A stretch of 64,000 nt of DNA from Pigmentiphaga litoralis. Its GTDB lineage: Bacteria > Pseudomonadota > Gammaproteobacteria > Burkholderiales > Burkholderiaceae_B. The position numbers and the translations under genes were made by a program. Shown here in pieces: positions 17,541 to 25,979 of the stretch. Within the stretch, counting starts at the first letter, position 1; each line of letters opens with the position of its first letter. A model generated the notes under the pieces. It worked only from the letters and a program-made list of their open reading frames with translations, was not told the origin of the DNA and ran no database searches. The DNA lies in NCBI RefSeq assembly GCF_013408655.1, contig NZ_JACCBP010000001.1:2418001-2482000 (forward strand), in the 5' to 3' direction.

Positions 17541-18356
17541 CTAGAAGCTTTTGACCACGACCTGCACTTTGACGTCCACCGACAACGTCTCGTTTCCGCC
17601 CCCGACCCGCATCCCGCGCAGCGGCGCCGCCGCCGAGTAGTCGCGTCCCACTGCCAGCCGGCAATACTGCTCGCTGGCGAACTGGCCCTGGGTCACGTCC
17701 ACCGAGATCCAGCCGCAGTCTTCGAGCCAGACATCGACCCAGGCGTGACTGGCGGCCTGCTCGCCGATCTCGGGTGCATTGCTGGTTTCAAGGTAGCCGC
17801 TGACATACCGTGCGGGCAGATTGCGCGCGCGGCAGCAGGCGATGAACAGATGCGCATGGTCCTGGCAGACGCCTTTGCCCTGGGCCAGGGCTTCGGCCGC
17901 CGTGCCCGTGACTTCGGTCGACCCGGTCTGGTAGGCGACCTTGCCGCGAATGGTCTGCGCCAGGTTGACCAGCGACGACGGCGACTTCAGGTCGGTAATC
18001 GTGTTGGCCAGATCCAGGATCGCAGGGTCCACTTCCGTCAATGGCGTCGTGCAGGTGAAGTGTTCGAGCGGAATCCGCCCGGGGCCTTCCAGCAGACGGC
18101 CGTCCTGCAAAGGCGTGGTTTCGACTTCGCCGGTGGCCGTGAAGGTCATCTCGGTAATGGGCCGCGTCAGCACCAGCGTCTGCAGCGTATTGCCGTAGGC
18201 GTCGAGCGACGTGTTGAGCTTGCCCGGCACCGACAGGTCCCAGTTGGCGACGAACTGGGTCGGCGCCGAATTCGGGGTCAGCCGGATCTGCTGGATGGAA
18301 TACAGCACGGGGCTGTCATAGGTGTAGCGGGTCTGGTGGCGGATCGACAGACGCAT
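17541..18356 (-). CDS. transglutaminase-like cysteine peptidase family protein
   Basis: 271-residue protein with an N-terminal beta domain (MRLSIRHQTRYTYDSPV) followed by a transglutaminase/papain-like core. The catalytic triad is probably Cys164 (GKGVCQDHAHLF), His204 (ASHAWVDVW) and Asp220 (WISVDVTQG). No signal peptide is seen. It belongs to the type that is genetically linked to alpha-E, ATP-grasp and Anbu proteins. It may hydrolyse or transfer amide bonds made by the ATP-grasp partner. It starts 9 bases after the alpha-E stop, consistent with one transcript, and lies 75 bases before Anbu. Confidence 0.92.
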   Translation of the reverse strand: MRLSIRHQTRYTYDSPVLYSIQQIRLTPNSAPTQFVANWDLSVPGKLNTSLDAYGNTLQTLVLTRPITEMTFTATGEVETTPLQDGRLLEGPGRIPLEHFTCTTPLTEVDPAILDLANTITDLKSPSSLVNLAQTIRGKVAYQTGSTEVTGTAAEALAQGKGVCQDHAHLFIACCRARNLPARYVSGYLETSNAPEIGEQAASHAWVDVWLEDCGWISVDVTQGQFASEQYCRLAVGRDYSAAAPLRGMRVGGGNETLSVDVKVQVVVKSF

Positions 18357-18365
18357 GGGAGCCCC

Positions 18366-19319
18366 TTATACCGTCGTCGGCAGCAAGAACGTCGTGCTGA
18401 TCTTGTTGCCAAGCACATACATGCGGGCCAGGAACTGGGTGAGGTACTCGTGCAGACCTTGGTCCAGCACGTCGCGAATGTCCGAGAACAGGAGTTCGGC
18501 GCGCAGCTTGCCGGCGTAGCGCTCGCATTCCATCGAGTTCTGCGTGGTCAGCATGGCCAGGTTGGTCACGACGCCGTCGAGCGAGGCCAGCAGCGACCGC
18601 GGCATGGACGGATTCAGGATCAGCAGTTCCACCACGCGTTCCGGCGCGAGCACGTCGCGGTAGACCTGGCGATAGATTTCCAGCGCCGACACCGAGCTCA
18701 GGATGGACGTCCAGTAATAGAAGTCGTCCAATTGCGCGGCGCTGACCGTGCCGGTTTCGCGCCCGCCGCTCACGAAACGAACGTCCAGGATCCGCGCCGT
18801 GTTGTCGGCCCGTTCCAGGAAGGTGCCCAGCTGCGTGAAGTAGAAGGCGCCGTCCTGCAGCGCGGTGCCCAGGGTCACGCCGCGCGACAGGTGCGAACGG
18901 AACTTGACCCATTCGAACAGTGCGTTCGGATCCTGCAGCCAGCCGTTGTCGGCCAGGCGGTTGCCGAATTCCAGCCAGGTGTGGTTGATGGTTTCCCACG
19001 ATTCGGTCGTGATCGCGCCGCGCACGGCCCGGGCGTTTTCACGCGCCGCCTGCAGGCAGCGCAGGATGGACGACGGATTGTCGGCGTCGGTGACCATGAA
19101 GCGCAGCACGTTCTCGGGCGTGAGCGCATCGTAGCGCTCGGAAAATGCCTGGCCGAGTTCGGAGATGTCCAGGACCGCGCGTTGGCTGCGCGTTGCGCTT
19201 TCTTCCGATTGCGGCAACAGCAGGGCTTTGAGGGTGACGTCGAGCATGCGCGCGGTGTTTTCCGCGCGTTCCATGTATCGGGCCATCCAGAACAGATGAT
19301 CGGCGGTTCGACTCAGCAT
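18366..19319 (-). CDS. alpha-E domain protein (DUF403)
   Basis: 317-residue, almost entirely helical alpha-E domain protein. The N-terminus MLSRTADHLFWMARYMERAE is the family signature, with RADNTARILDVRF in the second half. The biochemical role is unknown; members always occur near the circularly permuted ATP-grasp protein and are thought to work with it. The ATG lies one base after the ATP-grasp stop, so the two are tightly co-translated. No membrane segment. Confidence 0.92.
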   Translation of the reverse strand: MLSRTADHLFWMARYMERAENTARMLDVTLKALLLPQSEESATRSQRAVLDISELGQAFSERYDALTPENVLRFMVTDADNPSSILRCLQAARENARAVRGAITTESWETINHTWLEFGNRLADNGWLQDPNALFEWVKFRSHLSRGVTLGTALQDGAFYFTQLGTFLERADNTARILDVRFVSGGRETGTVSAAQLDDFYYWTSILSSVSALEIYRQVYRDVLAPERVVELLILNPSMPRSLLASLDGVVTNLAMLTTQNSMECERYAGKLRAELLFSDIRDVLDQGLHEYLTQFLARMYVLGNKISTTFLLPTTV

Positions 19320-19320
19320 C

Positions 19321-20739
19321 TTATTTCTCGGTAATCCACGTGTCTTTCGTTCCCCCGCCCTGCGACGAGTTCACCACCAGCGAGCCTTCGCGCAGCGCCA
19401 CCCGGGTCAGGCCGCCTGCGACCATCGACACGTTCTTGCCCGACAACACGAAGGGGCGAAGGTCGATGTGGCGCGGCGCGACGCCCGATTCCACGAAGGT
19501 GGGGCAGGACGAGAGCGCAAGGGTGGGCTGGGCGATGTAGCCATTGGGCCGGGCAATGAGCCGGGCCCGGAAGGCTTCGATCTCGGCCTTGGACGAGGTC
19601 GGCCCGACCAGCATGCCGTAGCCGCCGGCGCCGTGGACTTCCTTGACGACCAGTTCCGGCAGGTTGGCCAGCACGTACGACAGTTCGTCGGGCTTGCGGC
19701 ACTGCCAGGTCGGCACGTTCTTGAGAATGGGTTCTTCGGACAGGTAGAACTTGACCATGTCCGGCACGAAGGGATAGATGGACTTGTCGTCGGCCACGCC
19801 GGTACCGATGGCATTGGCCAGCGCCACCCGGCCGGCGCGATAGACCGACAGCAGTCCCGGCACGCCCAGCGCGGAGTCGGCGCGGAAGGCAAGCGGATCC
19901 AGGAAGTCGTCGTCCAGGCGGCGGTAGATGACATCGACGCGCTTCGGGCCGCGCGTGGTGCGCATGAACACGCTGTTGTCGTCGACGAACAGGTCCTGCC
20001 CCTGCACCAGTTCCACGCCCATCTGCTGCGCCAGGAAGGCGTGTTCGAAGTAGGCGGAGTTGTACATGCCGGGCGTCAGCACCACGACCGTCGGATCGTC
20101 GACGCCGCTGGGCGCCACCGACCGCAGGCTTTCCAGCAGCAGGTCGGGATAGTGGGCGACCGGCGCGACCTTGTTCTGCACGAACAGCTCGGGGAACAAC
20201 CGCATCATCATCTTGCGGTTTTCAAGCATGTAGGACACGCCCGAGGGCACGCGCAGATTGTCTTCCAGCACGTAGAACGTGCCGTCGTTGTCGCCGCCGG
20301 CCTTGACGATGTCGACGCCGGCCACGTGAGCATAGATGTCACGCGGCACCGACACGCCCTGCATTTCCGGACGGTACTGAGCATTGGTATAGACCTGCTC
20401 GGCCGGAATCACGCCGGCGCGGACAATGCGGCGGTCGTGATAGACGTCGTGGATGAACATGTTGAGGGCGCGGACGCGCTGAGCGAGACCGTCTCGCAGC
20501 AGGCTCCATTCGTCGCCCGGAATGATCCGGGGGATCAGGTCGAACGGGATCAGCCTTTCGGTGCCGCCCGCGTCCCCATCGACCGCGAAGGTGATTCCGA
20601 CACGTCGGAAAACAAGGTCGGCTTCCGCCCGCTTGCGCGCCATCGTCTCGGGAGACTGGCGGGAGAGCCAAGCGCCGAAGCGCTCGTAATGCTGGCGGAC
20701 CTTACCTTCTTCAAACTGCATTTCGTTGTAAGACCGCAT
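19321..20739 (-). CDS. circularly permuted ATP-grasp type 2 protein (DUF404/DUF407)
   Basis: 472-residue protein of the circularly permuted ATP-grasp family. Marks include the early FHERFGAW-like segment (HYERFGAWL), PFDLIPRIIPGDEW, RALNMFIHDVYHDRRI, VLEDNLRVPSGVSYMLENR and the C-terminal VVKEVHGAGGYGMLVGP, which resembles an ATP-binding loop. Such enzymes are predicted to ligate an amine and a carboxylate using ATP. It is the first gene of the operon with alpha-E, transglutaminase and Anbu. The 213 bases upstream hold the promoter, but I see no convincing -35/-10 pair. The product of the reaction is unknown. Confidence 0.92.
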   Translation of the reverse strand: MRSYNEMQFEEGKVRQHYERFGAWLSRQSPETMARKRAEADLVFRRVGITFAVDGDAGGTERLIPFDLIPRIIPGDEWSLLRDGLAQRVRALNMFIHDVYHDRRIVRAGVIPAEQVYTNAQYRPEMQGVSVPRDIYAHVAGVDIVKAGGDNDGTFYVLEDNLRVPSGVSYMLENRKMMMRLFPELFVQNKVAPVAHYPDLLLESLRSVAPSGVDDPTVVVLTPGMYNSAYFEHAFLAQQMGVELVQGQDLFVDDNSVFMRTTRGPKRVDVIYRRLDDDFLDPLAFRADSALGVPGLLSVYRAGRVALANAIGTGVADDKSIYPFVPDMVKFYLSEEPILKNVPTWQCRKPDELSYVLANLPELVVKEVHGAGGYGMLVGPTSSKAEIEAFRARLIARPNGYIAQPTLALSSCPTFVESGVAPRHIDLRPFVLSGKNVSMVAGGLTRVALREGSLVVNSSQGGGTKDTWITEK

Positions 20740-20952
20740 CGTGTGCCTTTCGCCTTTCGCGCTCTGCGCAATGTGACTTTTCTACTAAAGCAAAGGCCGT
20801 ACCCGTTCGCCATGCACGTTTTGCCACAGCTGCGCACCATCGGGAGGCGTGGGTGCCGGTCCCCCTGCACCACGTGTCCTCATCATAAGCTGGGCAGCAC
20901 CACCTTGGTTACACAATTACCGGCGCCACGCGCAAATCCCGGGCCGAAATGA

Positions 20953-21855
20953 TTACGGAATATTGCCGCCCGCCGGGGGCTCACCGGAATCCAGGAATCG
21001 TGCTACGTCGTCAAGCACCGGTCCGAGGAAGCGGGTGGGCCTGGCCAGGGCGCCGATCAGGGTGACGTGGCTCAGGCCCGGGTAATAGTGCTCGAAAGCC
21101 TGGCCGCCGTGTTCGCGCACGCTCGCCGCCAGCCGTTCGGAGTTTCCCGGACGGACCGTGGTGTCCTTGAGGCCGGACATCAGCAGCAGCGGAGGCGATT
21201 TGCCATCGACATGGGTGATCGGTTGCGTGGTGCGCAGGTCGGTGGCGGTGCCGAAGATGATCTTGAGCGTGGGATCGGTCAGCGGCAGGAAGTCATAGGG
21301 GCCGGCCAGGCCCACCACGCTGCGGATCGCACCGCGGCGCGGGCCCAGCCAGCGATCATCCATGACCAGGTCGACCGCAATATAGGCGCCGGCCGAATGC
21401 CCCATCAGGTGGACACGCGACGGATCGCCAGCAAAGTCGGCCAGGTGATCCAGCGTCCACCGCACGGCCGCCGCGCCGTCGTCCATGAAGCCGGGGTAGC
21501 GGACCTCGGGGTAAATGCGGTAGTCCGCCAGCACCACGACGTAGCCGCGCGACGTCAGGGCTTCGGCAACGAACAGGTAGTCCTGCTTGCGGCCGCTGTC
21601 CCAGTTGCCGCCGTAGAAGAACACCACGACGGGACGCAGGGCCGAGGACGGCGGCCGGGTCGGCACATAGACGTCGACCGATTGCCGGGGCGACGGGCCG
21701 TAGGACAGATCGGCTTGGCGGGTAAACCCGCTTTCAGGGACGAGGGCGTTGATCGCCTGGACGGTGGAACAGCCCGCCACGATCAGGGCGGGGATGCACA
21801 GACAGGCCACCTTCAGGCAGGTGCGCCAGAAGGCCTGGGTCGGGGACAGGGGCAT
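20953..21855 (-). CDS. lipoprotein alpha/beta-hydrolase (BD-FAE/carboxylesterase-like)
   Basis: 300-residue esterase-like protein with a lipoprotein signal: LIVAGC with Cys29 as the lipidated residue. The alpha/beta-hydrolase core has oxyanion-hole strand VVFFYGGNWDSG, nucleophile Ser154 (MGHSAGAY), Asp231 (SGLKDTTV) and His263 (PGLSHVTLI). In hormone-sensitive-lipase-type esterases the loop reads HGGG; here Tyr replaces the His. It is anchored to a membrane facing the periplasm. It lies 213 bases upstream of the ATP-grasp operon on the same strand and may or may not be co-transcribed. Substrate unknown. Confidence 0.88.
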   Translation of the reverse strand: MPLSPTQAFWRTCLKVACLCIPALIVAGCSTVQAINALVPESGFTRQADLSYGPSPRQSVDVYVPTRPPSSALRPVVVFFYGGNWDSGRKQDYLFVAEALTSRGYVVVLADYRIYPEVRYPGFMDDGAAAVRWTLDHLADFAGDPSRVHLMGHSAGAYIAVDLVMDDRWLGPRRGAIRSVVGLAGPYDFLPLTDPTLKIIFGTATDLRTTQPITHVDGKSPPLLLMSGLKDTTVRPGNSERLAASVREHGGQAFEHYYPGLSHVTLIGALARPTRFLGPVLDDVARFLDSGEPPAGGNIP

Positions 21856-21870
21856 GCGGTATCCGGTAGT

Positions 21871-21889
21871 TGCGGGGTGTCAGCCCGCA
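21871..21889. other. short hairpin between guanine deaminase and the lipoprotein esterase
   Basis: TGCGGG (21871-21876) pairs with CCCGCA (21884-21889) across a 7-base loop, downstream of the guanine deaminase stop on the minus strand. There is no T tract, so it is at best a weak terminator. Confidence 0.35.
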
Positions 21890-21909
21890 GCGTATCAGTC
21901 TGCCGCGCT

Positions 21910-23331
21910 TCAGCCTGGAATGCCCGGCAACGACGCGTCGTGGGGCCGGGGGTCCGGGGCGCCGCCGTCCGTGACCGCTGCGTCCTGCGCATAGTGAAAG
22001 GCTTCATCACGCGCGCTGTCGTAAACCGGCACGCCGGCCACGTAGGTGGCCTTGACGGCCCGGTCGTCGCCCAGCGTCATCAGCACGAACAGCTTTTCCA
22101 GGATGTCCTGGGTGAAGCCCATGCGGAAGGCGATCAGCGGCGTCGGCGCCAGATCCAGCACGACCAGGTCGGCGTCGTACCCCGGCGCGACCGATCCCAG
22201 CGAGTCCTGCAGGTACAGGGCCTCGGCCCCGCCCCGCGTCGCCAGGTAGAAGGCATGCGCTGCCGTCAGCCGGCCCTGCGCCATTTGCGAAACCTTGTAG
22301 GCTTCGTTCAGGGTGTGCAGCGTGCTGAAGCTGGTGCCCGCGCCGATGTCCGACCCGATGCCCACGCGGACCGGCCGATCCGTCTGCTTGGCTTCGGTCA
22401 GCTTGAACAGGCCGCTGCCCAGGAACAGGTTGGACGTCGGGCAATGCGCCAGCGCCGATCCGGTGCGATGGCAGCACGCGAAGTCGACATCATCCATGTG
22501 CACCGCGTGGCCGAAGATGGCGCGTGGACCGGTCAGGCCGGCATGGTCATACACGTCCAGATAGCTGGAACGTTGCGGGAACAGATCGCGCACCCAGTCG
22601 ATCTCGCCGGTGTTTTCGGCCAGATGGGTCTGCATGTAGGTGCCGGGGTGCTCTTTCCACAACCGCGCGGCGGCGGCCAATTGTTCGTCGGTGGACGACG
22701 CGGCAAACCGCGGCGTGATGCAGTACAGCTGCCTGCCGCGGCCATGCCACTTCTGCAGCAAGGCCTTTGATTCGTCGTAGCCGCGTTCGGCGGTGTCCAG
22801 CAGCGCATCAGGCGCGTGCCGGTCCATCAGCACCTTGCCCGCGATCATCCGGGTGTTGAAACGTTCGGATTCTTCAAACAACGCGTCCACCGATTCGGGG
22901 TGAACGGTGCAGTACACCGCGGCGGTCGTCGTGCCCGAGCGCAGCAGCTCGCGCAGGAACACACGCGACACGGTATCGGCGTGCGACTTGTCGGCAAACT
23001 GCTGTTCGGCAATGAAGGTGTACTTGTTCAACCATTCCAGCAGTTGCTCGCCGAATGCGCCGATCATTTGCGTTTGCGGGTAGTGCACGTGGCAGTCGAT
23101 GAAGCCGGCGCAGATCAGGCTGTCGGGATAGTGCGTGACCGTGACAGCCGACCCCGCGGCCTGCGTCGCGGCATCCACCGCGGCATCCGAATAGGGATCG
23201 ACCGACACGATCTTGCCGTCCGCCATCACGACCAGGGCGTCGTCCAGATATCGGTAGCTGCTGGCCGGGTCGACCAGGAAAGGGTCCTGATGAAAGGTAA
23301 TGACCGAGCTGCGCAATGCCGTGACAGTCAT
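21910..23331 (-). CDS. guaD: guanine deaminase
   Basis: 473-residue amidohydrolase converting guanine to xanthine and ammonia. Zinc ligands and family motifs: ICAGFIDCHVHYPQ (His81, His83), YMQTHLAEN (His236), FGHAVHMDD (His275), HCPTSNLFLGSGLF and GIGSDIGAGTSF (Asp328). Length fits bacterial GuaD. The ATG at 23331 gives the conserved start; the frame stays open another 530 codons upstream only as a shadow of the divergent aminotransferase. No xanthine dehydrogenase genes lie in the window. It is cytosolic. Whether it belongs with the divergent amine cluster is not clear; it shares that promoter region only. Confidence 0.95.
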   Translation of the reverse strand: MTVTALRSSVITFHQDPFLVDPASSYRYLDDALVVMADGKIVSVDPYSDAAVDAATQAAGSAVTVTHYPDSLICAGFIDCHVHYPQTQMIGAFGEQLLEWLNKYTFIAEQQFADKSHADTVSRVFLRELLRSGTTTAAVYCTVHPESVDALFEESERFNTRMIAGKVLMDRHAPDALLDTAERGYDESKALLQKWHGRGRQLYCITPRFAASSTDEQLAAAARLWKEHPGTYMQTHLAENTGEIDWVRDLFPQRSSYLDVYDHAGLTGPRAIFGHAVHMDDVDFACCHRTGSALAHCPTSNLFLGSGLFKLTEAKQTDRPVRVGIGSDIGAGTSFSTLHTLNEAYKVSQMAQGRLTAAHAFYLATRGGAEALYLQDSLGSVAPGYDADLVVLDLAPTPLIAFRMGFTQDILEKLFVLMTLGDDRAVKATYVAGVPVYDSARDEAFHYAQDAAVTDGGAPDPRPHDASLPGIPG

Positions 23332-23464
23332 GGCGGTGTCCTCATGAAGCGCGCCGATGGCGACGTGGCGAAAGTGCGGCCAGTGTAGAAGAGATTCGTC
23401 TCCACACGTTGCACACAAAGTCTCGACGCCCGGGCAAGGTTGGCGCAGCAGACTGCGCCCAGTC

Positions 23465-23488
23465 GTCACCTCGGGGGCCCGCGGTGAC
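23465..23488. promoter_or_regulatory. 24-bp dyad upstream of the aminotransferase gene
   Basis: Arms GTCACC (23465-23470) and GGTGAC (23483-23488), with an inner GGG/CCC dyad sharing the same centre. It is 29 bases before the aminotransferase start in the divergent region with guaD. It could be an operator or a 5' hairpin; no regulator is assigned. Confidence 0.4.
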
Positions 23489-23517
23489 ACCCACCTTCCT
23501 GAATCGGGGTTGATTCG

Positions 23518-24888
23518 ATGAGCGCAGCGATGCTGGCGGACGAAGCCAAATATTGTTCCTTCGGTGACACGGTCCACTATGTGAACCCACCCAAGATCTT
23601 CACCGGCTGCGACGGCAGCTATATGTTCGATGCCGCGGGCACGCCGTATCTGGATCTGCAGATGTGGTATTCGGCCGTCAACTTCGGCTACAAGAATCCG
23701 CGGCTGACCGCCGTCATGAAAAAGCAGCTGGACGAGCTGCCCCAGGTGGCCAGCCAGTACCTGCATCCGACCAAGATCGAACTGGCCAAGACGATTGCGC
23801 AGGATGCCGAACGCAAGTTCGGCCATGCCGGCCGCGTGCACTTCAATGTGGGCGGATCGCAGTCGATCGAAGACTCGCTCAAGATCGTGCGCAACGCATC
23901 GAATGGCAAAAGCCTGATGTTCGCCTTCGAAGGCGGCTACCACGGCCGCACCCTGGGCGCATCCAGCATCACGTCTAGCTACCGCTACCGCCGCCGCTAC
24001 GGCCACTTCAGCGACCGCGCGCACTTCATTCCTTTCCCCTACCCGTTCCGCCGCAAGCCCGGCATGACGGCCGAGGAATACGCCGACTTTCTGGTCAAGG
24101 ACTTTGCCCGGCTGTTCGAGACCGAATACCACGGCGTGTGGGACCCGAAGGCCGGACAGTGCGAATACGCCGCCTTCTACGCCGAAGCCATCCAGGGCAC
24201 GGGCGGATATGTCGTGCCGCCGCGCAACTACTTTCCGGCGCTGAAAAAGGTGCTGGATCAGTACGGCATCCTGCTGGTGATCGACGAGATCCAGATGGGC
24301 TTCTACCGGACCGGCAAGCTGTGGGCGATCGAGCACTTCGACGTCAAGCCCGACATGATCGTGTTCGGCAAGGCGCTGACCAACGGCATGAATCCGCTGG
24401 GCGGCCTGTGGGCGCGAGAAGAACTGATCAACCCGACGGTGTTCCCGCCCGGGTCCACGCATTCGACCTTTGCGGCCAATCCGCTCGGCACGGCGATCGG
24501 CCTTGAAACGCTGCGCATGACGTCCGAAGACAACTTCGGCCGGCAGGTGATGGAACGGGGCGCCTACTTCCTGGAAGGCTTGCGCGACCTGCAGAAACGG
24601 CACAAGGAAATCGGCGATGTCGATGGCCTGGGCCTGGCGCTGCGCGCCGAGATCTGCCAGGAAGACGGCTTTGCGCCGAACCGCGAATTGCTCGACAAGA
24701 TGGTCGACATCGGCCTGTCGGGCGATCTGGAATACCAGGGCAAGAAGGTCGGCCTGGTGCTGGACGTGGGCGGCTACTACAAGAACGTGATCACCTTTGC
24801 CCCGTCGCTGATGATCTCGTTTGCCGAAATCGACCAGGCCATGGTGCTGCTGGATCAGTTGCTGACGCGCGCAAAACGGGCGATGTGA
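23518..24888 (+). CDS. class III PLP-dependent aminotransferase
   Basis: 456-residue class III (ornithine/acetylornithine/GABA-type) aminotransferase. Key residues: Asp256 in LLVIDEIQMGFYRTGK, which contacts the PLP pyridine nitrogen, and Lys285 in VFGKALTNG, which forms the Schiff base. FEGGYHGRTLG and PPGSTHSTFAANPLG are also diagnostic. These enzymes transfer amino groups at the end (omega position) of diamines or amino acids, or act on 2-amino acids. It is the first gene of a tightly overlapped three-gene operon with an acyltransferase-like and a ureohydrolase-like protein, so it probably makes or removes the amino group of the same molecule. The exact substrate is unknown. Confidence 0.9.
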   Translation: MSAAMLADEAKYCSFGDTVHYVNPPKIFTGCDGSYMFDAAGTPYLDLQMWYSAVNFGYKNPRLTAVMKKQLDELPQVASQYLHPTKIELAKTIAQDAERKFGHAGRVHFNVGGSQSIEDSLKIVRNASNGKSLMFAFEGGYHGRTLGASSITSSYRYRRRYGHFSDRAHFIPFPYPFRRKPGMTAEEYADFLVKDFARLFETEYHGVWDPKAGQCEYAAFYAEAIQGTGGYVVPPRNYFPALKKVLDQYGILLVIDEIQMGFYRTGKLWAIEHFDVKPDMIVFGKALTNGMNPLGGLWAREELINPTVFPPGSTHSTFAANPLGTAIGLETLRMTSEDNFGRQVMERGAYFLEGLRDLQKRHKEIGDVDGLGLALRAEICQEDGFAPNRELLDKMVDIGLSGDLEYQGKKVGLVLDVGGYYKNVITFAPSLMISFAEIDQAMVLLDQLLTRAKRAM

Positions 24889-25979
24889 CGACACTCGAAC
24901 CTGCTCCCCTGCTGTCGGCATTCCTGCGGCATCCGCCGGAAGGGTTCGACGTGCTGACGCTGCCGGCGCCCTGCCACGAACCGGTGTTTGCGGCGCACTT
25001 CGACCTGCTCACCACGGCCGACCCGGCACTGGTGATGCAGGTCAAGGGGCTGCCGGGCTACCGGTGGTGGGGCCGCTGGCTGCGCATCCGCACGGCGTTT
25101 GTCGGGACCACCGTGTCGGAATACGTGCCGCTGCCGGCGGCGCCTTGCGTGCTGCCGCAGATGCGGGTCGCGGCATGGCGCGCCCTGGCGGCGCGCTTTC
25201 GGCTGCTGGTCGTCAAGGATCTGCCCTGCGATTCGCCGCTGCTGGGCGCGCAAGGCAACCTGGCGGCCGATGCCCTGGCGCAGGCCTGCGCCAGGGCAGG
25301 CTTCGTGCTGCTGGCCGGCCAGCAACTGGCCTATGTCGATATCGACTTCGTGTCGATCGATGCCTATCTAGCCCGCTTGTCGGCCAGCCGGCGCAAGAAT
25401 ATCCGGCGCAAGCTGCGCAGCCGGACCGATCTGGACGTGGCGCTGGTACAGACCGGCGACCCCAACTTTGACGACCCCGCCGTGATCGACGCGTATTACG
25501 CGCTGTACCTGAACGTGTATGCGCAAAGCGAGATCCACTTCGACCGGTTGTCGCGCGACTTCTTTGCCTACGTGCTGCGGGACGCGAGCAATGGCGGGAT
25601 GGTGTTTGCATATCGGCATGCGGGCGAGCTGATCGGCTTCAACCTGTGCTTTGAACACGGCGGCAAGCTGATCGACAAGTACGTGGGCTTTGCCTATCCG
25701 CAGGCGCGCACGCACAACCTGTATGCCGTGAGCTGGATCGTGAACCTGGAGCATGCCCTGGCGCGCGGATTGACGCACTACGTGGCGGGGTGGACCGACC
25801 CGCAGGTCAAGGCGGAACTGGGCGCCAGCTTCACGCCGACGCGGCATGCGGTGTATGTGCGCAACCCCCTGCTGCGCAAGCTGGCGCGTGCTTTTGCGCA
25901 TCGCTTCGAGGCGGATCGGGAATGGAAGGAAAGCGCGGGGAGACGCGCCACTGTCGGCCCCCCCGGAGCCGCATCGTGA
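24885..25979 (+). CDS. GNAT/FemAB-like acyltransferase (peptidogalycan-biosynthesis-type)
   Basis: 364-residue protein of the acyl-CoA N-acyltransferase fold related to FemAB and to the COG3146-type family. Recognisable parts are SRRKNIRRKLRSR near residue 170, GFNLCFEHGGKLIDKYVGF near 250-270 and ARTHNLYAVSW. The first 150 residues form a second, less conserved lobe. Likely role: transfer of an acyl or aminoacyl group to an amine. The start is a GTG inside the aminotransferase stop (GTGA overlap), so translation is coupled. The partner and donor are unknown; it could also be a degenerate acetyltransferase. Confidence 0.75.
   Translation: MTTLEPAPLLSAFLRHPPEGFDVLTLPAPCHEPVFAAHFDLLTTADPALVMQVKGLPGYRWWGRWLRIRTAFVGTTVSEYVPLPAAPCVLPQMRVAAWRALAARFRLLVVKDLPCDSPLLGAQGNLAADALAQACARAGFVLLAGQQLAYVDIDFVSIDAYLARLSASRRKNIRRKLRSRTDLDVALVQTGDPNFDDPAVIDAYYALYLNVYAQSEIHFDRLSRDFFAYVLRDASNGGMVFAYRHAGELIGFNLCFEHGGKLIDKYVGFAYPQARTHNLYAVSWIVNLEHALARGLTHYVAGWTDPQVKAELGASFTPTRHAVYVRNPLLRKLARAFAHRFEADREWKESAGRRATVGPPGAAS

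Noticed and set aside
16620..19334. A 904-codon open frame on the plus strand opposite the Anbu operon
   Set aside because: It is antisense to three well-recognised genes, has Arg/His/Gln-rich low-quality translation with no known domain, and is the usual product of high GC with third-position bias.
21910..24921. A 1003-codon frame covering guanine deaminase plus an N-terminal extension
   Set aside because: The first 530 codons are antisense to the aminotransferase gene and carry no domain; the ATG at 23331 gives a normal guanine deaminase.
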